Of a stretch of 64,000 bases of DNA, positions 32,001 through 42,928 are shown in pieces (positions within the stretch are counted from its first letter, which is position 1; every line of letters starts with the position of its first letter). The DNA is from Incurvaria masculella (taxonomy: Eukaryota > Arthropoda > Insecta > Lepidoptera > Incurvariidae). The notes under the pieces are model-generated. The model made no database searches. It saw only the letters and a list, made by a program, of their open reading frames with translations, and was not told where the DNA came from. The position numbers and the translations under genes are program-made. The stretch is taken from assembly GCA_946894095.1 (NCBI GenBank), contig OX335657.1, positions 11,966,001 through 12,030,000 on the forward strand, given 5' to 3'.

Positions 32001-35000
32001 TGGCCCATTCAGGGAAGGTCCTGACATACATTTCTAGAGGGCACCGACAATCACCCGACAGTCAGACGACAGAAATTTCCGAGGCTGTCGGGAGGGCTCG
32101 ACGACAGGGGCCGACAGTCTGTCGGGTCGTTGCCGTCTGCACACCTCCATATAATCTCTAAGACGTGGTGCTCATTGGTCGACAGCCGGCCGACAAGGTG
32201 TAGTTCGTCCAAGCCTAAGTCACATCAACTGATTTGTAGATTATATATCTGATACCTATCATTTACAATCATAGCTCACTTCCATTAAAATTATAATATT
32301 TATTAGTTTCCACTTGTTATGCATCAATGTTATACCAGACCACCAATTTAGTCAGTGATGGATAGTTGTGCCTACTTTTCATTGTTCTGTTGTTACAAAT
32401 TTTTATCAGACATTGGGTGTGATTCTGGTATTGTTATGCCATTAGATATACACATGAAACTTATTGTTAAACTAAAACCCATACAGGAAAATATTTTTGT
32501 GACCAGTTACACTGGTTCCGACAGGATAGGAATCGCTATGATGATGCAATTCAGGAAATTTAGCTTAAAATCGTGCTAAATGTTTACTAAAAGTAAATTC
32601 ATATGGTTACAAGATAATATGTATCGTATTACTCACCACATAACATGTGTAGTTTTATTTGGTAGAAGTGCAATTAGAATCCTATAAACATTATTGGGAT
32701 ACATTCGTCATGTGTCATTGGGCCAAGTGATTGGAGATATTTTCCGCTTCACTCCAATAATTATTGTGTATCACTTTACGACTGAGTGTGTGATGAGTGC
32801 AATTCTAATAACTGAGTTAATTCCAAATTTTTTACGTTTCTAGAGTGGTGTTTGAAACAACTGGATGTGGTAAACTACTGTCTGATTTGCAGTGTCTTCT
32901 TACAAATTCTCGATGGAAGAAATTAAAGATCAGCCACTCTTATGTACATTTCAATGTGTAATTTAGTTATTTTAATGTAATTTCAATCATCTCATAGCAT
33001 AATAAAAATTCTAGGTCCGAGATCTTGTGAAATTGAAAAGTGACTCAATAAAATGTGATTAAAGATAGAGTCTAGCGCAACTTTAAGAGATCCATTAAAT
33101 GGATCTAATTTTGTGCCGTTAGACTCTACCAATAGCCAGATGACTCAGCAATGGGCTAATTATTATGTGCGCCTTAAAATTGGTAAACAGGTTGACATTA
33201 GTCATCTATGGCGTAGATAAAAGTGATTGATTGCTAATGTCATACCAGTGTAGAAAAGGGTTAATAAAAGTCCACAGCATTAAGTCTTATATTTCAGAAT
33301 AGATTAAATAGATGATAGATTTAATAAATACATTAAATCAATGATATTGATTGGTAAATACCTTACTTAATTTATAGTTAAAATGATAAAAAATGTATCA
33401 CGCCTCCATAGGCAAAATCAATAACGGTCTAAGTAGTTCTGACAGTGATGGGAGATAGTGCTGGTTATAAATGTCATAGTTACAGTGAAAATAAGCAGTT
33501 TTCGGCGTATTATTGAGGATGTTTTCGGCAGTTTTCGAAAATCACAATCGAAAATTATATTTGGTCTCTACTCCAGGGCAACAACAAGAGAGAAAGCGGA
33601 AACTATAAAAAATACATTAATTCACTTTCCAATTACAATAGGTATAAAACATGACGATGATTGAATTAACACCGAGGTTAAAGTAAACTCGAAACTAGCG
33701 TTTGCAAGCTTCTCAATGGGTTCGACGATTTTAAGTAACTTTGAGGTTCCGTATACGCCAGTTCAGGTGAGAGCTCGGCCTAGAGGCTCTGTATAATTAT
33801 ATTTAAGGAATGTTTGCACGCGGACAGGCACGGAGGAGGAGTCGTCGGACCGGCACTCGTCGGAGGAGGAGGGGGAGGCGGAGGTGTGGGCGGTGTCGGC
33901 GGCGCAGGCGCGCCACTACGCCGCGCAATTCGCGCAGCTACAGCCGGACGCGCGCGGCCTGCTGCCCGGACACCGCGCCAGGTCTCCGCTCACCTTCCAT
34001 CTAGCTATACATGGTGCCTCATGTCAAATCTACCATCATAATATTAGCGTAACACACACCTAGAGCTCCGGATTTTGCCATGAAGGCACACTTGAAGCAC
34101 ACTCCCTCACTCACCTCGAATCTAAACTTCTGACCGCTTACCCGCTTTTAACCCTTTGATCATCTTGATTGTAATGCATTCGCCTGAGATCTAAATGTAC
34201 TATCATCCCTACATAAAGTTTTAATGCTGGTTGCTGTGTTGGATCGTCGTTTACAGCTTGTGTCTCTCCGGGCCTCCGATCTGCAGTCTGTGAACGCTAA
34301 ACCTAGGAAAAATAGTTTTCTCTCTCTCGAAATACAAAGCTGGAATGAACTTCCAGAATTATACTTATCTATCGCACTCCTGCGACAGTCTGCCTGGGTT
34401 CAATTCCAACTCGCACCACTGTCTTTCTCTTTCCGAGTTCGAAAAGTGCATTTCATCACGAATGTGAGCTGCTCCATGGTTCGAAATCCATGTAAAAATG
34501 TAGGTCCTCTTTCCCTACTAGGTGGAAGGGTTTAAGCCCGCCCGGGTTGGTACCATCGCATTGGATGAAAAGGTGGTCGAAGCGGCCATGAAAAATTGTC
34601 CGTGCTTTCCACCCAGTCCAATGTAACCGTGCTCATAAAGAGAAGGTCCTGGCATGGCACCTAATTCCTTCGGGAATGTGGTGTATTGGGCTAATATCAT
34701 AATGGTAGTTGTGTGGTATTAGCCATCCATGTCAGGTTGCATAAAAAAAAATAACTACTACTCACCGCCATTTTAAATGTCAAACTACTAAATCCAATTA
34801 ACTTCAGTATGGTGTGCAAAAACGTTTCTTCCAAAAATATTTTATAATCATTTAGAGGAAATAAGCAACGCGATAACAAAAAAATATAACCTTTTTTTTT
34901 TTTACTCTGGCACTTTCGAAGACATCCAACACAAACTAACCACGTATAACTAATACACATAAAACAGGTTTATGTACAGAAAGGTAAGTACAGCCACCCT

Positions 35001-38000
35001 ACTCATGTAACTGTATATTCTGTGACTGGCACTCAATGTCTTCCTACACTTTGTAGATTCGTCTGTTGTCTGCCATTGTCACGGCAGGGCAGAAATGCTA
35101 AAAAATAAAGAAACATATACACATGAACACGCACATACTCGGATCAAACATCGATTTTGATGGATGGATAAAAGCGTCAGGCTTCCTTTGATATTGAAGC
35201 AATTGTTTCCCGTGTAAACCCGTGCGGACGTGCTGACCGTACTTTTCCGCGCTAATTCGAGTGAAGTTAGTCACGAGCCCCGTCCTATTCTCATTTGAAT
35301 GGCATTGTATAGTATGTATTGTATTTCTCACTTACAAAACAAATGCATTAACAAGTATCTGGCGTGACTGCAGACTGTTCTTCGAGAAGTCCCGGCTTGG
35401 CATGGGCGACCTGCGCAAGATCTGGCAGCTGGCGGACCTCACGTCGGACGGCGCGCTCAGCCTCGACGAGTTCAGCATCGCGATGCACCTGATCGTGCTG
35501 CGGCGCAACGACGTGCCCGTGCCCGACACGCTGCCCGCCTGCCTGCTGCCCGCCGTGCACTCGCGGTCACTACCTCTATTTGATACTTCGCACGGGCGTA
35601 GACACAGATAAAGCGGCTCGTAGCCAAGTGGCGCAGGGACTGGCCTGGCGTACCAGAGGTCTGGGTTTAATTCCTCGCACCGACTTGCACCACTTTCTTT
35701 CTCTTTCTGAGTTCGATAAGTGCATTTCGTCCCGAATGCGAACTGCTCCATGGTTCGGAATCCATGTAAGACTGTAGGTCCCCTTCCTCTACTAGGTGGT
35801 AGGGTTAAGCCCGCCTGGGTTGGTGCCATCGCATTGGATGAAAAGACGGTCGAAGCGGAAATGAAAAATTGTCCATGTTTTCCATCCAGTTCAATGTAGC
35901 CGTGCTCATAAAGGGAAGGTCCTGACATGGCACCTAATTCCTTCGGTAATGTGGTGTATTGGACTAAAATCATAACGGTAGTTGTGTGGTATTAGCCATT
36001 CATGTCAGGTTGCATAAAAAAAAAGGACAGTAGGGCTTGACTGCAAACGTCATACAACGTACAAAACTCACCTAAAACTGCATATTTTCGCTGGTACTAT
36101 AACATTTCTAACCAGCGCAGTCTCCCATCACCGCCCTTAAACATTTTGATACAAATCTTAATAGGCTTATATTATGGACGAAAGATGAGTTATCATAAAA
36201 ATCATAACGTCCAGACGTTGCTCTTAGTTGATTTAATTAATGTGAAAATTTTCAGAAACATATTTCTTAATTTGACTGAGGAAACGGGCACGAGCCATTG
36301 TATGGAACTCAGTCACCTAATTATTCTCTTAAGGTGGCCCAACCCGCTCATCTCCCCATACAAAAGGGGAAAGAAGATCACGCCCATATTTCTTGTCAGA
36401 GATCCAAAATTTTGCTCAAAATAGCTTTATTTGATCGAACTAGATGTCTGATGACCATTGGCATTGTAAAATTGTGTTTGGTTTCTAAGTTATAAGGTCC
36501 GAAAGTTCGAATTTTTCGCGCGTTTTATACGATAACTTCGGAGGTGGATTACGCAATGATAAAGTAAAAACATCGTTAAAAGATTAGTCATCAAACATAG
36601 CTTATTTAATCAAGATTTATGATCTATTTGTTTTTTGTTAGATTTTTGACTACAGCGGTCGTGGTTTACTTTTAGCTATAAGTCGTTTTGAAATTAAAAT
36701 TTTCGTAAATCTTACCAAATCATACACTATGCACATTGTCTTTTTTGTGGACATGTTGCATCTTCCTCATCACGGAGCCTGTCTTATTCTTTGAAACAGA
36801 GAAGGTCCCAGAGCGCAACAGCACGGTTTTGTACTGTGCCTGCAGATGAGTTAGGCCCGCCGGGTTGGGCCGCCTTAAGGGGAATAAATATCTAAATATG
36901 AACGTTTTTCTGAAGTCGATTACAGTAAAGCCTTTGGTTGTTAAACATTGAAAAAATACTGAGCTTATAGAATGTACGTTTGCAAAGGTACACATCTCCA
37001 TTTTGTCCAAAACTTGTATAATCATCGAAATAAAAAAATATTTCTAAAAGGATCTTTTTTACCATTTTTTCTACTTGGAAGAATGAAATTAAAAAAATCC
37101 TTTCCTTTCAGCCATAGCGAGGTAGACATCCCCTTTCCTGTTAAATGTTTTTCTAAATACAGGAATTTTACAAAATCAGACTAGTCGTACCTTGCCGAGC
37201 GGGGACAGAGCACGCGAAACGTGCGTACCCTCACGCTGACATGATGGCACTGGCTAGATTCCGCTGCGTGCATTCTTGACTCTACGCTAAGGGATATAGG
37301 CCCCTTAAACAGTTTCTTATCACATATATTTTATTTGTTTTTTTTATTATTTTGCTTTGTGAATAATCCTCTTAAGAAACAAAACAAAATTTAATATTAT
37401 AGATATGAACACATTGGCCAATAGCTTCCTGTTCATAAATAAATGGTGCTCCGTTTGCAGTTGCTCGCAGCAGGCCGTGACCTCGGACCTGGTCGACCTC
37501 GGCTCGGACATGTTCAGCTCCGGCACGTCGGCGGACTTCAACCTGGCGCCGCGGGAGCCGCCGCCGGAGCCCGCGCGCCGCACGCCGCCGAGCCCGCGGC
37601 CCGACGCGCACGCCAAGCAGTGGACAAAGTTCGTCGACTCGCCCACCTCGAGCCTCTCCAGCCCGGGGCCCAAGCCTGTCAACTTCGACTTCCGGCCCGT
37701 CAAGTCGGAGCGGGACCCCAAGATATTCCATCCCGTCGCGCTGAGGGTCACGCCGGACGCCAACTCGCTGCCGCAGCACGACGACGCTAGGTGAATATTG
37801 TGGAGTATCGGGGAAGAAAACTGCTTATTTATCACGACAGGTGATGTGTAAGCGAGCTCACTTAAAAGATCTCTCAAAGCTGTCAGATACTATGCAATAT
37901 AAAACAGAATGGATATTAAAATGTTTTTTGCTCAACCTACTTAATTAAAATGTGAAGTCATTTTCTCGTTATTATTATGAAAATTACTTGTTCCAAATTA

Positions 38001-40211
38001 TGCTAATCAAAAGAAAATATTACAATAACATAACCTATAATATTTCATTTCAAATTTTGTGCTGGTCTATAACATTAAAATGAGTTTGAAGGCAATCAAA
38101 AGCGCTTCTTTTCCTCTAAACCTTATTCTAACTGCATCATGGAGTACATCTTGCATCTAAATACGTACTCACATAAATACACACATACAATAAAACTTGA
38201 CAGGAATGGACATTTTTGATGTTTCTAAGGTGAGGTCGCTCATGAGACACGCATAAATAAGCTTTGAGTTTTCTTCTCCATTGGAACACATTTTCTAAAA
38301 AAAGCTAGATGGGAAAGAATGTCCGAGCGAAACCGACACTTTTTCCTGTCACAGAGACGGAGCTTTAGTCCTACCGTCAATGTTATGTTTAGCTTTAAAT
38401 TTTTAGGCAATTTTCAGTTCAGAAGTAGAAGTGATTGTTTTTTTTTCCGCATTTTTAGGGTTCCGTACCCAAAGGGTGCCAACGGAACCCTATTACTAAG
38501 CCTCCGCTGTCCGTCCGTCTGTCTGTCACAGGGCTGTATCTCATGAACCGTAATAGTTAGGCAGCTGAAATTTTCACAGAGTATGTATTGATCTTGCCGC
38601 TATAACAACCAATAGGTAAAATTTAAAAATAATAAAAATAAAGGGAGCCCTCATACAAAAAACGTGATTTTTTGTATTCAATCTTGCACAATGATACGGA
38701 ACCCTTCGTGTGCGAGTCCGACTCGCACTTGGCCGGTTTTTATTTCACATTCAAATAGCAAAGTGAGGACGGAACCATACAGTTTTACATAGAATCGGAA
38801 TCATGGCCAGCCTTAACAATTAAGTTTTACTGTACGATGAAAAATCTGTATTGCGGAAACGTTTTGCCTAAAAAGGGAAAGAGAAAATAATATTACTAAA
38901 AATCAAGCAATGTTCTCCATACGGAATTGTATGGGCAAATTGCTCTAAACAATTTGTTTGCATTTCAGTGATGTCCCACTTATCAAGTAGGCCTACTCGC
39001 TTCTGACAAGCGTTACCGATTCAAGAGATATTTGCATCTCGTTTCTAACCGAGAAAAGTGAATATGAAAAATGTGAATATGACAGGGAATCACCAAAAAC
39101 CAAAACTCTATGCCGGAGGTCATAAGTGCTGAAACTATAAATGGATTTAAAAACCGAAACATAAAGAAAATAAAAAAATATCAACAATAATAATAAATAA
39201 TCAATAAATATATAATGTGAAATATAAGTAATATTAGTAATACCAATTTAAAATTTTTAAATATAAACAAGTGCACTCTGGGAAAAATGAAATTAATGCA
39301 TCAGCTTCAAGCTGCTATATAAATAACATAATAATAATAATAATGTTTCGGTTAACAATGCAAGTATCGATTAATTGAGTACCAATAGAATGAAATAATG
39401 TTGCAGGTCGAGCGTATCGCCTCACGCTTTCGAACTGGTGAGCCCGAAGCGCATGAACTCAGTGCCGCCGGCGGAGGCGAACGGTGCGGACATCAAGCCG
39501 CTGCAGCGGCCGCAGGCCAAGAAGCCGCTCAAGCCGGCGGGCGTGCTGCCGCCGCCGCCGGCGCGCGACGCCGCGCCCCCCGCCGCCGCGCCCTCCACCG
39601 CGCCGGCCGCCGCGCCCCCACCGCATGACGACGGCCCGCTCTCGTTGCAGTACCCGCCTAAAAAGGTAATTTTTCCTTGAAATCCGGCTGGGCCGAGGGA
39701 CCAAAGGCGCTTGGCATTTATAGACTTTGCTCTTTTTCACGTAGTCAAAGTGTAACGTGTCCTGCCCGCTTGTCGACAGGAGGCGCCGCCGCCGCCTCCG
39801 CCGCGGCCGCTGCGCAGCCACGCGCGCTCCAGCTCGCTCGACCTCAACCGGCTGGCGGCGGCGCCGGCGCACCCTCCGCCCGCGCACCCGCCGCCCGCGC
39901 GCGCCCCCCACGCCCCCGTCGCCACCTCGGCCAACACCGCCGCCGCGCCCGCCGAGTTCGCCAACTTCGCGCAGTTCGAAGGCGCCGCGCGGCACGGCGC
40001 GTTCGAGGTGTACCGCAAGCCGGCGGCGGCGGCGGCAGCGGGGGGAGCGCGCGCGGACGAGGCGGAGGAGGGGGGCGGCGTGCGCGCGCTGCGCGAGCAG
40101 AACGCGCTGCTGCACCGCGCGTGTCGCGCGCTCTGCCTCGAGCTGGCGGACGTGCAGCGCGAGCGCGAGTCGCTGCGGCTGCGGCTCGACTCGAGCGCCG
40201 CGCCGCTCTAG
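25895..40211 (+). CDS. Reps: RalBP1-associated EH-domain protein (Reps orthologue)
   Basis: Endocytic adaptor of the REPS1/REPS2 family. EH domains of this family bind NPF-containing partners, and the mammalian proteins link RalBP1 to receptor endocytosis. Exons: 25895-26044, 28108-28338, 29310-29477, 31591-31750, 33828-33981, 35374-35565, 37461-37790, 39407-39665, 39780-40211. All phases agree (0,0,0,1,2,2,2,0), giving 691 aa. EH1 is about residues 1-115 (starts MEELVLSETEARYFGDLF). EH2 is about 255-350 with MGDLRKIWQLADLTSDGALS and an intact EF-type loop. Then come Pro-rich linkers (PPPPPPRPLRS, SSSLDLNR), an EFANFAQFE motif and a C-terminal coiled coil (about 645-685). Order and length match animal REPS1 (about 740-800 aa). 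Introns are full of mobile elements. Confidence 0.93.
26045..28107 (+). other. Reps intron 1
   Basis: Carries a minus-orientation TTAA MITE (26321-26859). About 26870-28100 shows no recognisable feature apart from AT-rich unique DNA and the polypyrimidine-poor acceptor CATAAACAG. Confidence 0.7.
26321..26859 (-). mobile_element. TTAA-flanked MITE, copy 3 (minus)
   Basis: TTAA at 26317-26320 and 26860-26863. On + it begins GGTGTCCCTTCGCGGCGGGA and ends TGAGCGGTATGGCCCACC, the reverse of copies 1 and 2, with more substitutions. It lies within Reps intron 1. Confidence 0.85.
28108..28338 (+). CDS. Reps: Reps exon 2 (second half of EH1)
   Basis: Acceptor ATAAACAG, donor GTCCGT, phase 0 at both ends. 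Residues 51-127 include GISHLNRKQFYSALKLIAAH, the EH1 helix equivalent to FGRSQFYIALKLVAVAQ of the mammalian protein, and DLSLPRFTW. Confidence 0.92.
28450..28545 (+). mobile_element. SINE body fragment
   Basis: Short relic with CTAGGTCCCCTTCTGATC, CTAGGTGGTAGGGTTAATCC and ATACCATCGCATTGAAAGAA; lies in Reps intron 2. Confidence 0.6.
28757..29027 (-). mobile_element. GGCCAAGTGCGAG lepidopteran repeat, copy 4 (minus)
   Basis: On + it starts TTTTTAGGGTTCCGTACCCA and ends CCACTTGGCCGGTTTTTT, in Reps intron 2. Four CCGT units remain of the microsatellite. Confidence 0.85.
29310..29477 (+). CDS. Reps: Reps exon 3 (Ser-rich linker)
   Basis: Acceptor CTATTTCAG, donor GTCAGT, phase 0 at both ends. 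Residues 128-183 (EQHIGKVSRHGSLGSYAPMR and a Ser/Asp/Glu-rich tail) form the linker after EH1. There is one possible alternative donor, since the frame stays open 36 bases past 29477. Confidence 0.85.
29478..31590 (+). other. Reps intron 3
   Basis: Contains a short hairpin element (29683-29790) and a 13-base G run near 30942-30954. The remainder, about 29800-31560, is AT-rich with nothing recognised. Confidence 0.65.
29683..29790. mobile_element. Short hairpin element with 25-bp perfect arms
   Basis: Left arm 29683-29707 (AATGTTTTGAAAACTTACGG...) and right arm 29766-29790 are perfect reverse complements. The match resumes after a 2-base mismatch (GTGTGC/GCACAC). The 58-base spacer is GC-richer than its surroundings. 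It is probably a tiny MITE. Confidence 0.7.
31591..31750 (+). CDS. Reps: Reps exon 4 (Ser/Pro linker)
   Basis: Acceptor GCGTGAGCAG, phase 0. It encodes MRNASGSPWSAASESPTPTN and RRPHPVWENSATGRGVWPAN. It ends at GCTAG|GTACGT in phase 1, matching exon 5. A SINE begins within a few bases of this donor. Confidence 0.88.
31753..32036 (+). mobile_element. SINE-1 copy abutting the Reps exon-4 donor (3' truncated)
   Basis: Head CGTAGCCTAGTGGCGCGAGG, B-box-like GGGTTCAAATCCTC, body with ATGGTTCGGAATCCATTTAA and CATTGGATGAAAAGATGGTC, breaking off after AGGGAAGGTCCTGACATA. In full copies the head begins GCGGCTCGTAGCC. Here CGTAGCC starts directly after GTA of the splice donor. Confidence 0.85.
32037..33827 (+). 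other. Rest of Reps intron 4
   Basis: Mostly AT-rich unique sequence. A small palindromic unit at about 33068-33130 (AGAGTCTA.../...TAGACTCT with a central GATCCATTAAATGGATC) may be a MITE relic. No exon is needed between exons 4 and 5, because their phases join directly. Confidence 0.6.
33828..33981 (+). CDS. Reps: Reps exon 5 (start of EH2)
   Basis: Acceptor CGCGGACAG, phase 1 in and phase 2 out (GCCAG|GTCTCC). It encodes GTEEESSDRHSSEEEGEAEV, then WAVSAAQARHYAAQFAQLQP and DARGLLPGHRAR, the first helix of EH2. The frame has no internal Met, so a plain ORF scan misses it. Confidence 0.9.
34395..34751 (+). mobile_element. SINE-1 copy lacking the head (plus)
   Basis: Starts near TTCAATTCCAACTCGCACCA, then the full body and tail (GTCAGGTTGCATAAAAAAAA). 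It lies in Reps intron 5. Confidence 0.82.
35374..35565 (+). CDS. Reps: Reps exon 6 (EF-hand part of EH2)
   Basis: Acceptor GTGACTGCAG, donor TCGCG|GTCACT, phase 2 at both ends. It encodes LFFEKSRLGMGDLRKIWQLA and DLTSDGALSLDEFSIAMHLI. The EF-type loop keeps Asp, Asp and Glu at positions 1, 5 and 12, and the Trp of the NPF-binding pocket (IWQLAD) is present. Confidence 0.93.
35613..36024 (+). mobile_element. SINE-1, full length (plus)
   Basis: GCGGCTCGTAGCCAAGTGGC head, complete body and tail GGTTGCATAAAAAAAA, about 412 bp, starting 47 bases after the Reps exon-6 donor. Confidence 0.9.
36333..36874 (+). mobile_element. TTAA-flanked 542-bp MITE, copy 4
   Basis: TTAA at 36329-36332 and 36875-36878; ends GGTGGCCCAACCCG and CGGGTTGGGCCGCC. 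It lies in Reps intron 6 and is the same length as copies 1 and 2. Confidence 0.9.
37461..37790 (+). CDS. Reps: Reps exon 7 (Pro-rich central region)
   Basis: Acceptor CCGTTTGCAG, donor CTAG|GTGAAT, phase 2 out. It encodes CSQQAVTSDLVDLGSDMFSS, a Pro/Arg-rich stretch, KQWTKFVDSPTSSLSSPGPK and DPKIFHPVALRVTPDANSLP. The last part parallels the HPVPIRMTP motif of mammalian REPS1. Confidence 0.9.
   Translation: MLAAGRDLGPGRPRLGHVQLRHVGGLQPGAAGAAAGARAPHAAEPAARRARQAVDKVRRLAHLEPLQPGAQACQLRLPARQVGAGPQDIPSRRAEGHAGRQLAAAARRR
38455..38740 (-). mobile_element. GGCCAAGTGCGAG lepidopteran repeat, copy 5 (minus)
   Basis: On + TTTAGGGTTCCGTACCCAAA to CTCGCACTTGGCCGGTTTTT, in Reps intron 7. The rest of that intron (37791-38450 and 38745-39406) shows nothing recognisable. 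Confidence 0.85.
39407..39665 (+). CDS. Reps: Reps exon 8 (Ala/Pro-rich linker)
   Basis: Acceptor AATGTTGCAG; one base completes Arg, then SSVSPHAFELVSPKRMNSVP, QRPQAKKPLKPAGVLPPPPA and a run of Ala/Pro. It ends PPKK|GTAATT in phase 0. Confidence 0.9.
39780..40211 (+). CDS. Reps: Reps exon 9 (proline-rich, coiled coil, stop)
   Basis: Acceptor CTTGTCGACAG, phase 0. It encodes EAPPPPPPRPLRSHARSSSL, an Ala/Pro tract, EFANFAQFEG and a C-terminal coiled coil from about RALREQNALLHRACRALCLE to LRLRLDSS, stop at 40209-40211. It is extremely GC-rich, so open frames on the other strands (up to 304 codons) are shadows. Confidence 0.92.
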   Translation, partial: EAPPPPPPRPLRSHARSSSLDLNRLAAAPAHPPPAHPPPARAPHAPVATSANTAAAPAEFANFAQFEGAARHGAFEVYRKPAAAAAAGGARADEAEEGGGVRALREQNALLHRACRALCLELADVQRERESLRLRLDSSAAPL

Positions 40212-40352
40212 TCTTCCCCGCGCCGCCGCCCCGCCGCCCCACCCCGCACCGCCGCCGCCACCGAGAAGAACCACTGAATTGGTAATAAGAGAGGGAGAAA
40301 TGCCTGTCCTAAGGTATGTGACATGTGTGTATGTAACGCAGGTATGGCGCCA

Positions 40353-40358
40353 AATAAA
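40353..40358 (+). promoter_or_regulatory. Candidate Reps polyadenylation signal
   Basis: AATAAA 142 bases after the stop codon. A SINE-2 starts about 35 bases further on. Another AATAAA at 41578-41583 would give a longer 3'UTR containing that SINE. Confidence 0.45.
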
Positions 40359-40391
40359 TGTATGTAGGTACAATCATAAATACTGTGTTAG

Positions 40392-40617
40392 TAGGAGGCA
40401 TTGATTACGGGAAGAGGGACTGTAGAAGAATTCCAAATTATGGGTTTACAGCAGGTGGCGAAATTGGTTAGACGCAATAGTAGTTCTTTTTGCAGGGATC
40501 TTTCTTTAATTAATGAGTCCTTGCTTCACGGTCGATTATACATACACACATGTCACATTCCTTGGAATAAGCGACATACATGCTTAGTACGAAAAAGTAT
40601 ATTTACTTAATGCCTAT
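40392..40617 (+). mobile_element. SINE-2 (tRNA-Leu-like head), plus
   Basis: Contains GGTGGCGAAATTGGTTAGAC and CTTGCTTCACGGTCGATTAT, and ends in the shared GCTTAGTACGAAAAAGTATA. The B-box region is degenerate. It lies just past or within the Reps 3'UTR. Confidence 0.78.
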
Positions 40618-42663
40618 CCTCTTGGTTCATTAACACTGTCTTAGGGTGGTTTAGTGTTACGCGTGTGACAGAGACGTGGCATCAGTCTCTGGTTATTTTT
40701 AGTGTCAGGCTGACGATCGCCGTATACAGGTCTTTTGGGAACATTTCTTGTACACACAATACTTATCACATTCGCAACAGCGTAGGAGATATTTGCTTCT
40801 GCAGCGATCGCGCGGGCATGTGCTTACCGACACATGATACTGTAAAAGTATTGATACAAAAGCGAAATATTATCACTAACGCGCTAAGATTGGGGGTCAC
40901 ATGCATAACATAAAAAATGTCCTATATCTCAATTTATTACAAATTTAGTGTCGGTAGATGCCCGACTAGTTCTTGTTTGAAAGATAAGACGGAGGAGCAA
41001 CATTGCCCATAAATATGAATATAAGATGACAGGCCCACTCTAGTGGACTAGAGCGATAGGATCAGCAAATCTAACCTATTACCAATTCAGTGGGTAAAAC
41101 AATGGACACTTATTTATGGAATCATTTCAATGTTGGCATGAGGACTGTCTAATGTTCTATCGACATTTGGTTTGTATGTTTCTTAATAATTCAATACCGA
41201 GCGCCTGTTGTGTTCCTTACTATATTTCAGCGAATAGTTAAGGTTCGGTCGCATATTTTCATGTCAATACACCGAATTCAAGATCACTTTCCATCATTGA
41301 TGTCGAGCTTATAGTAATTTCTCTTTCCAGTGTAACGAAGTGAAAATAGGTGACTGTACAGTAAGGCGGCTATGAGTAGTTGTATAACTTGATGTTTTGT
41401 GTGTTTAGAGGCTTAAGCATAACATTGCTGATCTCCTCATAGTAGTGTATGCAGCTAATTCCACATCTCACGCTTTCCATTACGGCTATGGTAGACACTT
41501 TGTTGACACGGACGCTAGCTGCAGCGGTTAACTTATTCATCCTTATGAGTGAAAACAATTGTAGACTTAAGATTAACAATAAAACCTTGTCTTAACTATT
41601 TGTTATCGTTTTTTTATCGGACTTTCTCTATTCCTAATTCTAGGAAATGTTTGCATGCGTTCAACCTGAAGCGTAAATTTTTTTTGGAATAGAGAAAAAG
41701 TACATTTTATATTCGTTAGGAGATATATTTGTTTACAAAAGATGGTTTTAGGTCTGATTGAAATATTGAAGATCTCAAAGATTTTGATAATATTAATAAT
41801 ACAATTGTATTTTTATGGAAATGCGTAGGTGACGTTTCATTCACACTTTTTGTGTATTTACCGTTAATAGGAGGCATATTCGATTAAAAGTATTTAATTC
41901 TAAAACAAAATTAATGTAAAAGTACATACGTACATTTGTAAAGAACAAATTAAACATGTTTTGAACGGTATTCTAATACACTGCTAAAAATACTGAGAGG
42001 CATTTTACAGACAAAAATAATAGTTAAAGTATTCCCTCTAGCGTACCTACGTCTATCTACCTCAAATTTTGTATCTACGAAAATAAGGTAATGTTTCAAT
42101 AATATTATTCCAGAGTAAAACACATGTGAACATAACAATACATGGATGTAGAGTCTTTCTACTATTAGAGCAATCGCCCCTCCTTCCTTCCTCATTGGTC
42201 TGCTTATATTTAGCAAGCTACTAACTATGTAGCGTAGTGTCAACACTGTAGCATTATTAGGCATTATTTTCCAAGACATTTTCCGATATGCGAAGACACT
42301 TACAAAACCTCAAATGCCTACTTGCCAACATCGAGCAAAGTGGCATGGATGACGTGACAGCGATTCTGAATCCAAATATAACCCGTCATCACCGTCAAGA
42401 GACAAAAATCTGCTCATTGACTAGTCTTACGGTTACAAGGATGTCATGTATTACTGTAAATTATGGTTTGCCAACAGGTTAACACATTCAGGGTGTTCAT
42501 TGGGGTATGGTCTAAACGATAATAAATAAATGAAGCAGAAAAAGGTGGACAAACCTTTGTTTTTTTACGACTTGAAGTAATTTGTCCGCACCATACATTT
42601 TTTGGAAATACCTACACCCATAATGTATGGGGAGGAAAGTCGTACCACAAAATGTTATCTTTC
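40618..42663. other. Intergenic DNA, no gene seen
   Basis: No repeat family of this window and no splice-consistent coding segment is recognised. Short ORFs are below the length expected to be meaningful. Possible distal Reps 3'UTR up to the AATAAA at 41578. Confidence 0.45.
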
Positions 42664-42928
42664 TTTTTATGCGACCTGACATGGATGGCTAATACCACAC
42701 AACTACCGTTATGATATTAGCCCAATACACCACATTCCCGAAAGAATTAGGTGCCATGCCAGGACCTTCCCTTTATGAGCACGGCTACATTGAACCGGAT
42801 AGAAAACACGGACAATGCACTTATCGAACTCGGAAAGAGAAAGACAGTGGTGCATGTCGGTATTGAACCCAGGCCTCTGGTACGCTAGGCCAGTGCCCGC
42901 GCCACTAGGCTCCGAGCCGCTCGAAAAT
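42664..42928 (-). mobile_element. SINE-1 with internal deletion (minus)
   Basis: Tail, CCAGGACCTTCCCTTTATGA and AGAAAACACGGACAAT, then a direct jump to GCACTTATCGAACTCGGAAA and the complete tRNA-like head. About 140 bases of the body are missing. Confidence 0.87.

Noticed and set aside
35332..35973. 213-codon minus-strand frame
   Set aside because: It is antisense of a SINE joined to antisense of Reps exon 6; the sense frame is the EH domain.
37347..37877. 176-codon minus-strand frame and a 115-codon shifted + frame over Reps exon 7
   Set aside because: Both are shadows of the GC-rich exon; only the frame beginning CSQQAVTSDL keeps splice phase with exons 6 and 8.
39459..40373. 304-codon open frame on the minus strand
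   Set aside because: It is the antisense shadow of Reps exons 8-9, whose extreme GC content removes stops. The Arg/Gly/Ala composition has no domain, while the sense strand matches the Reps C-terminus.
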